From RGIG4079 sp045576735 (GTDB lineage Bacteria > Bacteroidota > Bacteroidia > Bacteroidales > Muribaculaceae), in the NCBI GenBank assembly GCA_045576735.1, contig JAZNGZ010000025.1, positions 4,031-68,030 of the forward strand: a stretch of 64,000 bases of DNA, read 5' to 3'. The position numbers were made by a program, and so were the translations under genes. Under the pieces are notes generated by a model. That model made no database searches and was not told the origin of the DNA. It saw only the letters and a program-made list of their open reading frames with translations. This document shows positions 53,132 to 61,050 of this stretch, piece by piece. The stretch's first letter is position 1; every line of letters begins with the position of its first letter.

Positions 53132-54400
53132 TTAAAAATTATAATAGCTAAGCACTTTGCGATAAATATCGATAACCTTTGCACCGGCTTTGTCCCAAGT
53201 GATTTGGTTCACTTCATAAAGTCCGTCTTCGCGGAGTTGTTCATACATCGCCGGATAGGTCACGATTGAGTTAATCGCATCGGCCATTGCGTCAATATCC
53301 CAATAGTCGGTTTTTATTACGTTATTAAGGATTTCGGCACAGCCCGATTGTTTTGAAATGATTGAAGGCACACCCATCTGCATCGCTTCGAGAGGCGAGA
53401 TGCCGAATGGTTCCGACACCGAAGGCATGATATACACATCCGATGCCTTTAGCATTTCATATACTTGCTTACCCTTTTGGAAGCCGGGGAAGTGGAAACG
53501 ATCAGAGATTCCACGCTCGGCAGCAAGAGCAATCATTTTATCCATCATATCACCACTACCTGCCATCACAAAACGCACATTGTGATTATTCTTCAACACC
53601 TTGGCTGCTGCTTCCACGAAATATTCGGGACCTTTTTGCATTGTGATGCGTCCAAGGAATGTAACCACTTTTTCTTTGGGTTTATTGGCTGTTACAGCGA
53701 GCAACTCAGGGCTCAATGGCTCAACGGCATTATGCACTGTCGTAACCTTAGCAGGGTCGATACCATATTTCTCAATCACGGTGCGACGAGTGAGGTCGCT
53801 CACGGTGATAATATGGTCGGCGTGATGCATACCGTCAAGCTCTATTCCAAACACTGTGGGGTTTACATTGCCACGTGAGCGGTCAAAGTCGGTAGCATGC
53901 ACGTGAATCACCAATGGTTTGCCTGTCACTTGCTTTGCGTGAATGCCGGCAGGATAAGTGAGCCAGTCGTGAGAGTGAATGATGTCAAACTCTTCGGCGC
54001 GAGCAATCACCCCTGCCATTGTGGAGTAATTATTAATCTCTTCGAGTAGGTTCTCGGGATAACGGCCCGAAAATTCAATACAGCCCAAGTCGTTGGTGCG
54101 CATGTAATTAAAGTCGGCATAAATATTGTCGCGCAGACGGAAGTAATAATCAGGATCCATCAAGTGACCTATGCGTCCTTCAACATATTCACGATTTACA
54201 TCGCGCCATGCAACAGGCACTTGTGAAGCACCGACGATGCGAGCAAACGAACGTTCTTCGTCGCCATGAGGCTTGGGTATTACAAATGTTATATCCATGT
54301 CGCCACACTCCCACATACCCTTAGTGAGACCATAGCTGGCAGTTCCGAGTCCGCCTAAGATGTGAGGTGGAAATTCCCACCCAAACATTAATGCTTTCAT
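53132..54400 (-). CDS. glycogen-synthase-like GT4 glycosyltransferase
   Basis: 422 residues of a GT-B glycosyltransferase. It starts MKALMFGWEFPPHILGGLGT (donor/acceptor Gly loop) and contains IIHSHDWLTYPAG, VIHVHATDFDRSRG, VTFLGRITMQKGPEYFVEAA and the EX7E-type PSVSEPFGISPLEAMQMG. In Bacteroidetes this gene is commonly found with a debranching enzyme and a GH57 enzyme, as here, and is taken as the glycogen synthase of the lineage. The donor (ADP- or UDP-glucose) is not clear from sequence. It starts 27 bp after the debranching enzyme stop. Confidence 0.87.
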   Translation of the reverse strand: MKALMFGWEFPPHILGGLGTASYGLTKGMWECGDMDITFVIPKPHGDEERSFARIVGASQVPVAWRDVNREYVEGRIGHLMDPDYYFRLRDNIYADFNYMRTNDLGCIEFSGRYPENLLEEINNYSTMAGVIARAEEFDIIHSHDWLTYPAGIHAKQVTGKPLVIHVHATDFDRSRGNVNPTVFGIELDGMHHADHIITVSDLTRRTVIEKYGIDPAKVTTVHNAVEPLSPELLAVTANKPKEKVVTFLGRITMQKGPEYFVEAAAKVLKNNHNVRFVMAGSGDMMDKMIALAAERGISDRFHFPGFQKGKQVYEMLKASDVYIMPSVSEPFGISPLEAMQMGVPSIISKQSGCAEILNNVIKTDYWDIDAMADAINSIVTYPAMYEQLREDGLYEVNQITWDKAGAKVIDIYRKVLSYYNF

Positions 54401-54427
54401 AATCTTTTACCGGTATATGATGAGTGA

Positions 54428-56371
54428 TTAAACAGTTAATTTTTTAAGTGTGCGCAATGTGCGGAGCACCTCTGCCACGTTTGTTGCGTGAGAAATTGCA
54501 CCACGGCCTGCAAATGGCGGGTTGCCATCGTAGAGTTGCGAGAGTGACCCTATGCAGCCTTGCGACATTTCATCTTCAAAGCCTATGAGCATGCGGTCGA
54601 TATATGACACACCGCTCATGCCAAACACGCGCAAGTAAGCATCGGCATAGAAGCCCATCAACCATGGACGAGCCGGGCCGTTGTGGAGCGAAATTTCGCG
54701 GTCCTCGGGCGAACCGAGATAGAATGGACGATAGCCATAGCTGCGTGGTGATAGCGAGCGCAATCCTTTAGGGGTGAGCAATTCGCGGGTAACCACGTCG
54801 AGCACACGTTTGCGTTGACGGCGATCGAGTGGTGAATAGTCAAGACCTATTGCTATTGCCATATTGGGTCGTACCGACGGGTCGGCATAGGTGCCGGTTA
54901 CATAGTCGTAGAGGTAGCCGTAATCGTTGAGGAACATATCGATAAATGGTTGAGCCATTTTTTCGGCTTGTTCCATACACTTTTCGTGGAATTCTTTGCG
55001 CTCCTCATCGTTTTCGCTCAGCATAGCTGCAAATCGGAGTGCATTATACCACAATGCGTTAAACTCTACAAGGTAGCCGGTGCGAGGTACAACAGGTTTT
55101 CCCCACATCATTGAGTTCATCCACGACACCGGAGTAGAGGTGCCAATGGTCGATACCATTGCGTTGTCGTCGACTTGCAAATTGGGGTGATTGTTTTCGA
55201 GGATATAGTTGATGATTTTTTCAACCAATTCCATATACACATCATTAGCAGCGGTGACGCTGATATTCTTGGCATATTGTTGAATTGCCCATACTGCCCA
55301 TAGTGGAATATCGGGGAGGTCGATGCCATGAATGCGATTGCTCAATTCTCCTGTTTCCATAAATTTCACCAACTCGGCACTTGCTGTTGCCATGATTGAC
55401 TCGAAGTCATCTTTATGGTCAATTGCCAATGTGGTGCCGGGGAGCGACATAAATGTGTTGCGCGCCAACACCGTGCCCCAAGGATAGCCCGAGAGGATAA
55501 AATCACCGTCGTTATCTTTGAGATAGAATTGCTTAGCAGCATTTTTCAAACAGTTGAAGAAACTTGAACGGCATGTGCGCGATGCAATCTCTTTTTCGTA
55601 CATCTTGTTGAGCGAACGAGGTGAAACCTCTTTGATGCCTGCCGAGAAGATGATTGATTCACCTTTCTTGATGGGCACTTCAAAATATCCTGGAACCCAA
55701 AGGTCCTCGGTGTAAGGCACTCCGCGCTCAAGGTCTTTCACATATTCAATGCCATTGTACCAATGTGGATCGTTCACCCATTTGGGTTTATGGCTGAATT
55801 GCATGTAGAGTGTGGGATATCCATTGTAGAGACAACTTGCCACACCATTTTGTACCTCTTCACACACTGTGTTGAGACTTGAATTGGCCATACACAATTC
55901 GTTTGATTCACGGAATGCCAAGAACGGACGGAATTGCAATGTTGTGGGCGAGTGCGCCTCAACCAATGTGTAACGAATCAAGATGCGATTTTCGTGAGAA
56001 ATGAAAATTTTCTCTTTAGTGAGAATTACACCACCCACGCGATAAGTGGTGCGAGGCACACTTTCGCAGTCAAACTCACGAATGTATTTGTGCCCATTGG
56101 GGCTATATACCCCTCCTTGATAACGATGTAAACCCAGATTAAACGGAGCTCCATGCTGTATCACAGTCTCATCGAGCGACGACAACAATACATGAGGTTT
56201 GTTTCCCATTTCTGCAATGGGAATAACCAACAATCCGTGTTGTTTACGGGTGTTGCAACCTACAATGCTCGTACAGTGATATGCACCCGATTGATTGGTG
56301 CGAAGCATCTCTTTGGGTAGAGATTGCTCCAAGTTAATCATAAGATTTTTATCAAACTTAAGATAACTCAT
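54428..56371 (-). CDS. glycogen debranching enzyme (amylo-alpha-1,6-glucosidase)
   Basis: 647 residues: an N-terminal beta-sandwich domain (about 1-240, with NQSGAYHCTSIVGCNTRKQHG) and a C-terminal (alpha/alpha)6 GDE domain with GYPWGTVLARNTFMSLPG, IHGIDLPDIPLWAVWAIQQYAK, ATNDVYM-like helices, PRTGYLVEFNALWYNAL and the catalytic region LGSPEDREISLHNGPARPWL. It removes alpha-1,6 branches from glycogen in the cytoplasm. It is the first gene of the operon debranching enzyme, synthase, GH57. A 590-bp gene-poor region with a palindrome lies upstream. Confidence 0.9.
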   Translation of the reverse strand: MSYLKFDKNLMINLEQSLPKEMLRTNQSGAYHCTSIVGCNTRKQHGLLVIPIAEMGNKPHVLLSSLDETVIQHGAPFNLGLHRYQGGVYSPNGHKYIREFDCESVPRTTYRVGGVILTKEKIFISHENRILIRYTLVEAHSPTTLQFRPFLAFRESNELCMANSSLNTVCEEVQNGVASCLYNGYPTLYMQFSHKPKWVNDPHWYNGIEYVKDLERGVPYTEDLWVPGYFEVPIKKGESIIFSAGIKEVSPRSLNKMYEKEIASRTCRSSFFNCLKNAAKQFYLKDNDGDFILSGYPWGTVLARNTFMSLPGTTLAIDHKDDFESIMATASAELVKFMETGELSNRIHGIDLPDIPLWAVWAIQQYAKNISVTAANDVYMELVEKIINYILENNHPNLQVDDNAMVSTIGTSTPVSWMNSMMWGKPVVPRTGYLVEFNALWYNALRFAAMLSENDEERKEFHEKCMEQAEKMAQPFIDMFLNDYGYLYDYVTGTYADPSVRPNMAIAIGLDYSPLDRRQRKRVLDVVTRELLTPKGLRSLSPRSYGYRPFYLGSPEDREISLHNGPARPWLMGFYADAYLRVFGMSGVSYIDRMLIGFEDEMSQGCIGSLSQLYDGNPPFAGRGAISHATNVAEVLRTLRTLKKLTV

Positions 56372-56568
56372 TACTAGTATTTTATTGTTAGATGTTTAGT
56401 GTTTTGGTATTAATCTCACGAATTTCGTGATTTTTTTCTTATTAAGCAAATATTTATCCAATAATTTGTCGTTTTAGTCATTTTTTAGGCTATTTTAGTG
56501 CAAATCAAGGGGTATTTCATGTTTTTAGTGGCTATGTGGACATCTTTTTTACCACCAAAATCAGAAAA

Positions 56569-56589
56569 CTGCGCAAAATGATTGCGTAG
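56569..56589. promoter_or_regulatory. 8-5-8 inverted repeat, operator-like, also present before rtcB
   Basis: CTGCGCAA (56569-56576), 5 nt, TTGCGTAG (56582-56589). One base differs from the perfect palindrome CTACGCAA-N5-TTGCGTAG at 62289-62309. It lies 198 bp before the debranching enzyme start (minus), and a near -7 match (TAATTTTT, 56601) lies to its right on plus. Confidence 0.5.
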
Positions 56590-56617
56590 TTTTTCTAAGG
56601 TAATTTTTCTGAGATAA

Positions 56618-56634
56618 TAATATATATATATATT
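56618..56634. repeat. short TA-rich tract
   Basis: An uninterrupted run of alternating T and A of about 14 nt within a very AT-rich stretch. Confidence 0.6.
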
Positions 56635-56658
56635 AATGTGTCACCTGAACTTTGCCCA

Positions 56659-56770
56659 ATATATTCGGCAATAATCGCCACAGCATCTTCCATTTTTAAT
56701 AAAGAGGTGTTGAACGTGAAATTATAGCCGGTAGCATTGCTTCACAGCTTGTCGATATAAAGAATTTTAT
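56659..56770 (-). pseudogene. fragment of a cytidylate-kinase-like gene
   Basis: This stretch aligns with the 3' part of the intact gene at 57744-58385 (about 57772-57885): 48 of the first 50 bases match, then divergence rises to roughly 80 percent overall. Read on minus it encodes NTSLLKMEDAVAIIAEYI like the intact protein, but an in-frame TGA replaces the Trp codon of DKRWGD and homology ends after about 112 bp. It is a decayed remnant of a duplicated copy; the rest of the duplicate is gone. Confidence 0.8.
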
Positions 56771-56861
56771 GCCACATTTTCAACGTAATTCTCAATATTA
56801 AAGGAAGATGAGTCAACGCTAAGACTTTTTTGATTTTAACTATTTTTTCACATCTATTTGG

Positions 56862-56869
56862 TAATTTTG
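56862..56869 (+). promoter_or_regulatory. -7 box for the 56961 gene
   Basis: TAATTTTG matches TAnnTTTG, 99 bp before the ATG. The leader would include the AT-dinucleotide tract. Confidence 0.45.
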
Positions 56870-56884
56870 CGTTAAAAGACTTGC

Positions 56885-56906
56885 ATATATATATATATAT
56901 ATATAT
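56885..56906. repeat. AT dinucleotide microsatellite (11 units)
   Basis: An uninterrupted (AT)11 tract between the likely promoter and the start of the 56961 gene. Such tracts change length by slippage and can vary promoter or leader function. Confidence 0.9.
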
Positions 56907-56960
56907 TCGCGCCATGAACAAATTTAAATTTATAGTTAATTACTAATTAAATTCATTATT

Positions 56961-57665
56961 ATGAAAAAAATTATTTCACTAGTCTTATTTTTGACAATCT
57001 CAATTGCAGCTCTTCAAGCTCAGATTTTAACTCCTTCAACCTATTCTTATACTCAAAAAGTTTATGGGGAAGAAAAACTTGATGAAATAACTTCGGTTTT
57101 CATATTTACCGGAGGGTCTGAAGTAATATGGTGTTTGGAAACTCATGATAATTTTGTTTATCCAATTGGATTTGGAACATATAATAAAACTAAAGCTACA
57201 ATAACATTCAGTGCTACTCACTCTCTCAATAAGAAACTTGCTATATATGATGGTGACAATTCTATTGTTTTCAAAGTGAAAAATACTAAAGGAAATATTC
57301 AATTATCTACTAACAACGATAATGGAACTTTAAATGCTATTTTAGGCGATGCTTCAAATGGAATCACTCTAACAAAAGAAAAATTCAATTTGAAACCAAG
57401 CAAAGAGTTAGTTGGCAAAGGTTATAGATATGACAGAAACGATGGTAGAAGAATTACATTATACTTCAGCTCTGAGAATGAAGTCGTTATTGATGGCGTG
57501 ACTCGTGGCTATGTTTGCGTTGGCAATACAGTGGGTATAATCACAGGTGATAATCCACTTTCAGAAGCTAATGTATGTAAAATAATAGGTGACACCTTAG
57601 AAATGCATAGAAGTGGGGTTGAAAAGAAAGAATATCCTACATTCACTCTAAAGCTTCAAGAATAA
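56961..57665 (+). CDS. secreted protein of unknown function
   Basis: 234 residues with a signal peptide (ends LQAQ, about residue 21). The mature protein is mostly beta-strand by residue pattern, with no domain that I recognise; Cys residues are at IWCLE, YVCVG and VCKI. The codon use is more AT-rich than that of the neighbours. It is preceded by an unusual leader: an (AT)11 tract and a possible 10-codon upstream ORF (56914-56946, ATG to TAA) ending 14 bp before this start. A terminator follows 28 bp after the stop. Origin by transfer is possible but not shown. Confidence 0.7.
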   Translation: MKKIISLVLFLTISIAALQAQILTPSTYSYTQKVYGEEKLDEITSVFIFTGGSEVIWCLETHDNFVYPIGFGTYNKTKATITFSATHSLNKKLAIYDGDNSIVFKVKNTKGNIQLSTNNDNGTLNAILGDASNGITLTKEKFNLKPSKELVGKGYRYDRNDGRRITLYFSSENEVVIDGVTRGYVCVGNTVGIITGDNPLSEANVCKIIGDTLEMHRSGVEKKEYPTFTLKLQE

Positions 57666-57693
57666 TAATCTATTATAACTAATATAACTAAAC

Positions 57694-57735
57694 ACAACGC
57701 GGTGCATCTGAATCGATACACCGCGTTGTTATTTT
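57694..57735. terminator. bidirectional terminator between convergent genes
   Basis: An 11-bp perfect stem (ACAACGCGGTG at 57694-57704, complement at 57719-57729) is followed by TATTTTTT on plus. Confidence 0.85.
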
Positions 57736-57743
57736 TTCTGATT

Positions 57744-58385
57744 TTATAATGCTATACCAAATCGCCTACGGATATATTCGGCAATAATCGCCACGGCATC
57801 TTCCATTTTCAATAAAGAGGTATTTAGTGTGAGGTCATAGCTGGCAGCATCGCCCCATCGCTTATCGGTGTAAAAATTGTAATAGTTGGCACGCAATTTA
57901 TTTGTTTTATGTGCAATGGTGCGAGCTTGTTCGGGAGTGGGCTTATCGCCGCGACGCATTATGCGTTTGATGCAGTCTTCCTCCGATGAATGAACAAAAA
58001 TTTTAACGCATCGTGGGTGATCGCGCAACACATAGTCGGCACTACGCCCTACTATTACACACGATTTTTCATTGGCAATGCTACGAATAAATTCACTTTG
58101 TGCATTATACGCTCCGTCGTTTGCCAATGTCGACGAACATGAATAGCACGATGCCGGGTTATAGCCTGTGCCAAAGGCAAACATACCACTCAAAAACGAT
58201 GGCGCTCGTTCATCGCTTCGCTCAATAAATTCAGTGCAAAGCCCGGCTTGCTTAGCGGCTTCATGTAACAACTCTTTGTCGTAATATTCCAACCCAAATG
58301 TTGACGCGAGCAATTTGCCCAACTCACGGCCTCCGCTACCAAACTGACGGCCTATTGTAATCACCACATTTTTATTCTTGTTCAT
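57744..58385 (-). CDS. cytidylate-kinase-like family P-loop protein
   Basis: 213 residues. The P-loop is GRQFGSGGRELGK (residues 12-24), YDKELLHEAAKQAG follows, then GRSADYVL, KIFVHSSEEDCIKRIMRR with lid-type Arg residues, and NTSLLKMEDAVAIIAEYI at the end. This is the cytidylate-kinase-like family found in many anaerobes, distinct from Cmk. The substrate is not established. A truncated pseudogene copy of its 3' end lies 1 kb away at 56659. A -7 box (58408-58415) is 23 bp upstream. Confidence 0.85.
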   Translation of the reverse strand: MNKNKNVVITIGRQFGSGGRELGKLLASTFGLEYYDKELLHEAAKQAGLCTEFIERSDERAPSFLSGMFAFGTGYNPASCYSCSSTLANDGAYNAQSEFIRSIANEKSCVIVGRSADYVLRDHPRCVKIFVHSSEEDCIKRIMRRGDKPTPEQARTIAHKTNKLRANYYNFYTDKRWGDAASYDLTLNTSLLKMEDAVAIIAEYIRRRFGIAL

Positions 58386-58407
58386 AATCTAAAAATTTAA
58401 GGTATGT

Positions 58408-58415
58408 CAAAGTTA
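58408..58415 (-). promoter_or_regulatory. -7 box for the cytidylate-kinase-like gene
   Basis: On minus TAACTTTG matches TAnnTTTG, 23 bp before the ATG. Confidence 0.55.
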
Positions 58416-58510
58416 GCATTTTTCAGAAATATCTCAAACTATTTAAACTAAAAACATTGAGTGGCCGCACCTTGTTGATGCGACCACTCAATTATATGTA
58501 ATGTTATAAA

Positions 58511-59260
58511 TTATTCGAAATATGTAATGTTACGAGTTGTAATCCATGAGTCACCATTTCCATCATTAATTTGACATTTAGTCCAATTGCCGTGACTATC
58601 AAATTCTAGATATTTGTATGTTTCTACTTTTTTTGATGTTTTGTATTGAGTCTCAGATTTGATAATATTTCCTTTTTTATCATACTTAAACGATGTTGTC
58701 TCCCACCAACCTGTTCCATGGCAAAGAAATTTGTCTGAAATTTTAGTCCATATATATGTTCCACCGGGAATGACACTTTCAATAGCTACAACTTTATTAT
58801 CTTTCCACTCATATTCTGTTCCGGTAAATTGCGCCATAACACTGAACTCCTCAATGTCCGATTCATGTAATATTCGAGAAACTTTCTCTTTAGGGATAAG
58901 AGTAGCACCATTCCATGTGAAGTCATTCTCATTAATTGTTTCACCTTCTTTAAATTTTGTTAAGTCAGCATCTATACTTTCTATTTCGGCTTCAAATATC
59001 TTCACAATTCGCCCCATATCATCGCGAGAAATAAAACTATTTTCATCAACCGAAATGCGTCCATTCATTTCAAAATTTATAACACTAATCGTGTCATGTT
59101 CTTCGTTAAATTCAACACATTCTTTTACATGACCTTTTAGGTTGTGCAATTCTGCGTCATTATAAACTCGCTCAACTTCTTGAGCATTTCCCATTATCGA
59201 ACTTCCTACAATTGTAGATACGATAAAAATACTTCGTGCAATGTTGTTAAATACTATCAT
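58511..59260 (-). CDS. secreted YD/RHS-like repeat protein, paralogue of the gene at 21547
   Basis: 249 residues with a signal peptide (ends GNAQ, about residue 27). It shares with the 21547 protein the mature N-terminus (YNDAELHNLKGHVKEC versus YNDAEAFNLKGHVKEC), a middle segment of EYEWKDNKVVAIE type and the C-terminal EFDSHGNW motif. A YD-like pattern (FKYDKKGNII) is visible. It has about 35 extra residues in the middle compared with the paralogue. Function unknown. It is transcribed alone. Confidence 0.75.
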   Translation of the reverse strand: MIVFNNIARSIFIVSTIVGSSIMGNAQEVERVYNDAELHNLKGHVKECVEFNEEHDTISVINFEMNGRISVDENSFISRDDMGRIVKIFEAEIESIDADLTKFKEGETINENDFTWNGATLIPKEKVSRILHESDIEEFSVMAQFTGTEYEWKDNKVVAIESVIPGGTYIWTKISDKFLCHGTGWWETTSFKYDKKGNIIKSETQYKTSKKVETYKYLEFDSHGNWTKCQINDGNGDSWITTRNITYFE

Positions 59261-59530
59261 TTTATAAAAAATTTTAGTTTGTTATTAATTTGTTTTTTTG
59301 ATTACACCACAAAGTAAAGCTAATCTGCCTATTGAGGCATCTCAAAAAACAAGAAAAATGTCGAATCATCCTCGTTTTATGACCAATCGCCATGTTTTTT
59401 TGATGCTTCTTTTTTTACTTATAGAATCGCTCACATCGACTATACACTACTTCAAATATCTTTTACATTCAATTACTTTTATTAATATGCAACGCTATAG
59501 TTTTTTCAATATATAATCAAATTTTATTAC

Positions 59531-59538
59531 TACTTTTG
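59531..59538 (+). promoter_or_regulatory. -7 box for the Cu/Zn permease gene
   Basis: TACTTTTG matches TAnnTTTG, 19 bp before the ATG at 59557. An in-frame TTG at 59536 lies inside this box and is not a start. The 296-bp stretch 59261-59556 otherwise holds the leader of the 58511 gene and no convincing ORF. Confidence 0.58.
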
Positions 59539-59556
59539 CATAACAAATTTTATAAA

Positions 59557-60804
59557 ATGGCTGAAATCATTAATCTCATAAATAGCATGTCGCCTTACTT
59601 GTTGCTAGGGTTTCTCCTGGCCGGGGTGATGCGTGCGTTTGTGCCCGAGAGGTTATACCAACGTTTTTTGAGTGGCTCATCATTTCGGTCGGTGTTTTAT
59701 GCCGCTATGCTTGGAGTGCCGTTGCCGTTATGCTCTTGTGGCGTGATACCCACAGCCATGTCGCTTCGCAAGCAAGGTGCGTCGAAAGGTGCCACTGTAT
59801 CATTTCTTATCGCCACCCCTCAAACCGGGGTCGATTCCATCATCGCCACCTACTCATTGATGGGTTGGGCATTTGCCATTGTTCGTCCCATAGCAGCATT
59901 TGTGACAGCAATATTTGGCGGGCAGATGGTGAATGTGATAGAAAAAGACTCATCGGTTATCAACACACCTGCGGCAAAATCACAATCTAAAGGTTTTGGG
60001 GCAAAAGTGGTCGACACTCTGCGATATGCCTTTGTGGAGATGATGCAAGATATAGGCCGATGGCTCATATTAGGGCTTGTTGTGGCAGGATTGATAACGG
60101 TGTTTGTTCCCGAAAGTTTCTTCGCTCTCTTTGCTCATAACTCATTATTGAGTATGCTCATAGTCCTCGTTTGTGCCATTCCCATGTATCTATGTGCCAC
60201 CGGGTCAATACCCATTGCCGTGGCTTTGATGATGAAAGGCTTGTCGCCCGGCACTGCATTGGTATTGCTTATGGCAGGACCGGCTGTAAATGTGGCGTCG
60301 ATGCTTGTGATAGGCAAAGTGATGGGACGCAAAACGCTATCGCTCTATCTCATGTCGATAATTATCGGCTCCATGGCATTTGGATTGGCAATCGACTATC
60401 TATTGCCTCGCGAATGGTTCACCTCGTCAATCACCGTGATAAAAGATTGTTGCAACACCGCAACACCCTATTTCAACATAGGTTGCTCTATACTGCTTAT
60501 AATATTACTAATAAACGCTATGATACTACGATTTTTCAAAAAGAAAAAAGATGATTGCGGTTGCGATGCGTGCGACTGCACCACCTCAAACGAGGCTACA
60601 ATCACTATCGAAGGAATGCACTGTAACCACTGCCGTGCAAGCGCCGAAAAAGCAATCCGCGCCGTTGAAGGAGTTGAAGAGGCCACTGTCGACCTTCCCA
60701 CTGCAACAGCCTCAATCAAAGGCTCCTTTGACCTCAACCAAGTCATCAATGCCATTGACGCAATAGGCTTTAAGGCGAAAATCAATCATAAAGGTAATTC
60801 TTAA
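59557..60804 (+). CDS. SO_0444-type Cu/Zn efflux permease with C-terminal HMA domain
   Basis: 415 residues: two membrane blocks of about four helices each (about 5-115 and 160-330), with CSCGVIPTAMSLRKQGASKGA near residue 56 and CATGSIPIAVALMMKGLSPGTA near 210, the paired motifs of the DUF318/SO_0444 permease family. A short Cys-rich linker (CGCDACDC, about 334-341) follows, then an HMA domain with GMHCNHC (Cys356 and Cys359). It should export Cu+ or Zn2+ or deliver it to the periplasm; the HMA domain would load the metal. Confidence 0.85.
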   Translation: MAEIINLINSMSPYLLLGFLLAGVMRAFVPERLYQRFLSGSSFRSVFYAAMLGVPLPLCSCGVIPTAMSLRKQGASKGATVSFLIATPQTGVDSIIATYSLMGWAFAIVRPIAAFVTAIFGGQMVNVIEKDSSVINTPAAKSQSKGFGAKVVDTLRYAFVEMMQDIGRWLILGLVVAGLITVFVPESFFALFAHNSLLSMLIVLVCAIPMYLCATGSIPIAVALMMKGLSPGTALVLLMAGPAVNVASMLVIGKVMGRKTLSLYLMSIIIGSMAFGLAIDYLLPREWFTSSITVIKDCCNTATPYFNIGCSILLIILLINAMILRFFKKKKDDCGCDACDCTTSNEATITIEGMHCNHCRASAEKAIRAVEGVEEATVDLPTATASIKGSFDLNQVINAIDAIGFKAKINHKGNS

Positions 60805-60943
60805 TGTTCCCTCTTTTTAATTAAGAGAATTTCTATAAATTTCATAGTGGAGATTTATGAATTTTATTTGAGCAACGCACAAATGAATAGCTATTCAATT
60901 TGCGTTATAACCCAATAAATATGGGCTAGAATAAAGTCAGTAT

Positions 60944-60997
60944 GTCAAAAAATAAGTGCACCCCAAAAGTTTTCTATTTAACTTTTGGGGTGTACTT
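60944..60997 (-). terminator. terminator of rtcB, long near-perfect hairpin
   Basis: An 18-bp stem (AAGTGCACCCCAAAAGTT at 60954-60971 with its complement at 60980-60997, one wobble) has an 8-nt loop. Read on minus, TTATTTTTTG follows. The arm sequence resembles IS end repeats seen in Bacteroidetes, as far as I recall, so the terminator may be of IS origin. Confidence 0.8.
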
Positions 60998-61050
60998 CAT
61001 AAATAAATCCAGACATAGTCCTTGGTCAAGTCATATTTTTGTCGTTATTT

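Noticed and set aside
56569..56634. Origin of replication (AT-rich, palindrome)
   Set aside because: No DnaA-box cluster and no dnaA or partition genes nearby.
59298..59516. 72-residue ORF between the 58511 gene and the permease
   Set aside because: It starts within the leader of the divergent gene, has no ribosome-binding context or domain, and reads as AT-rich non-coding DNA.
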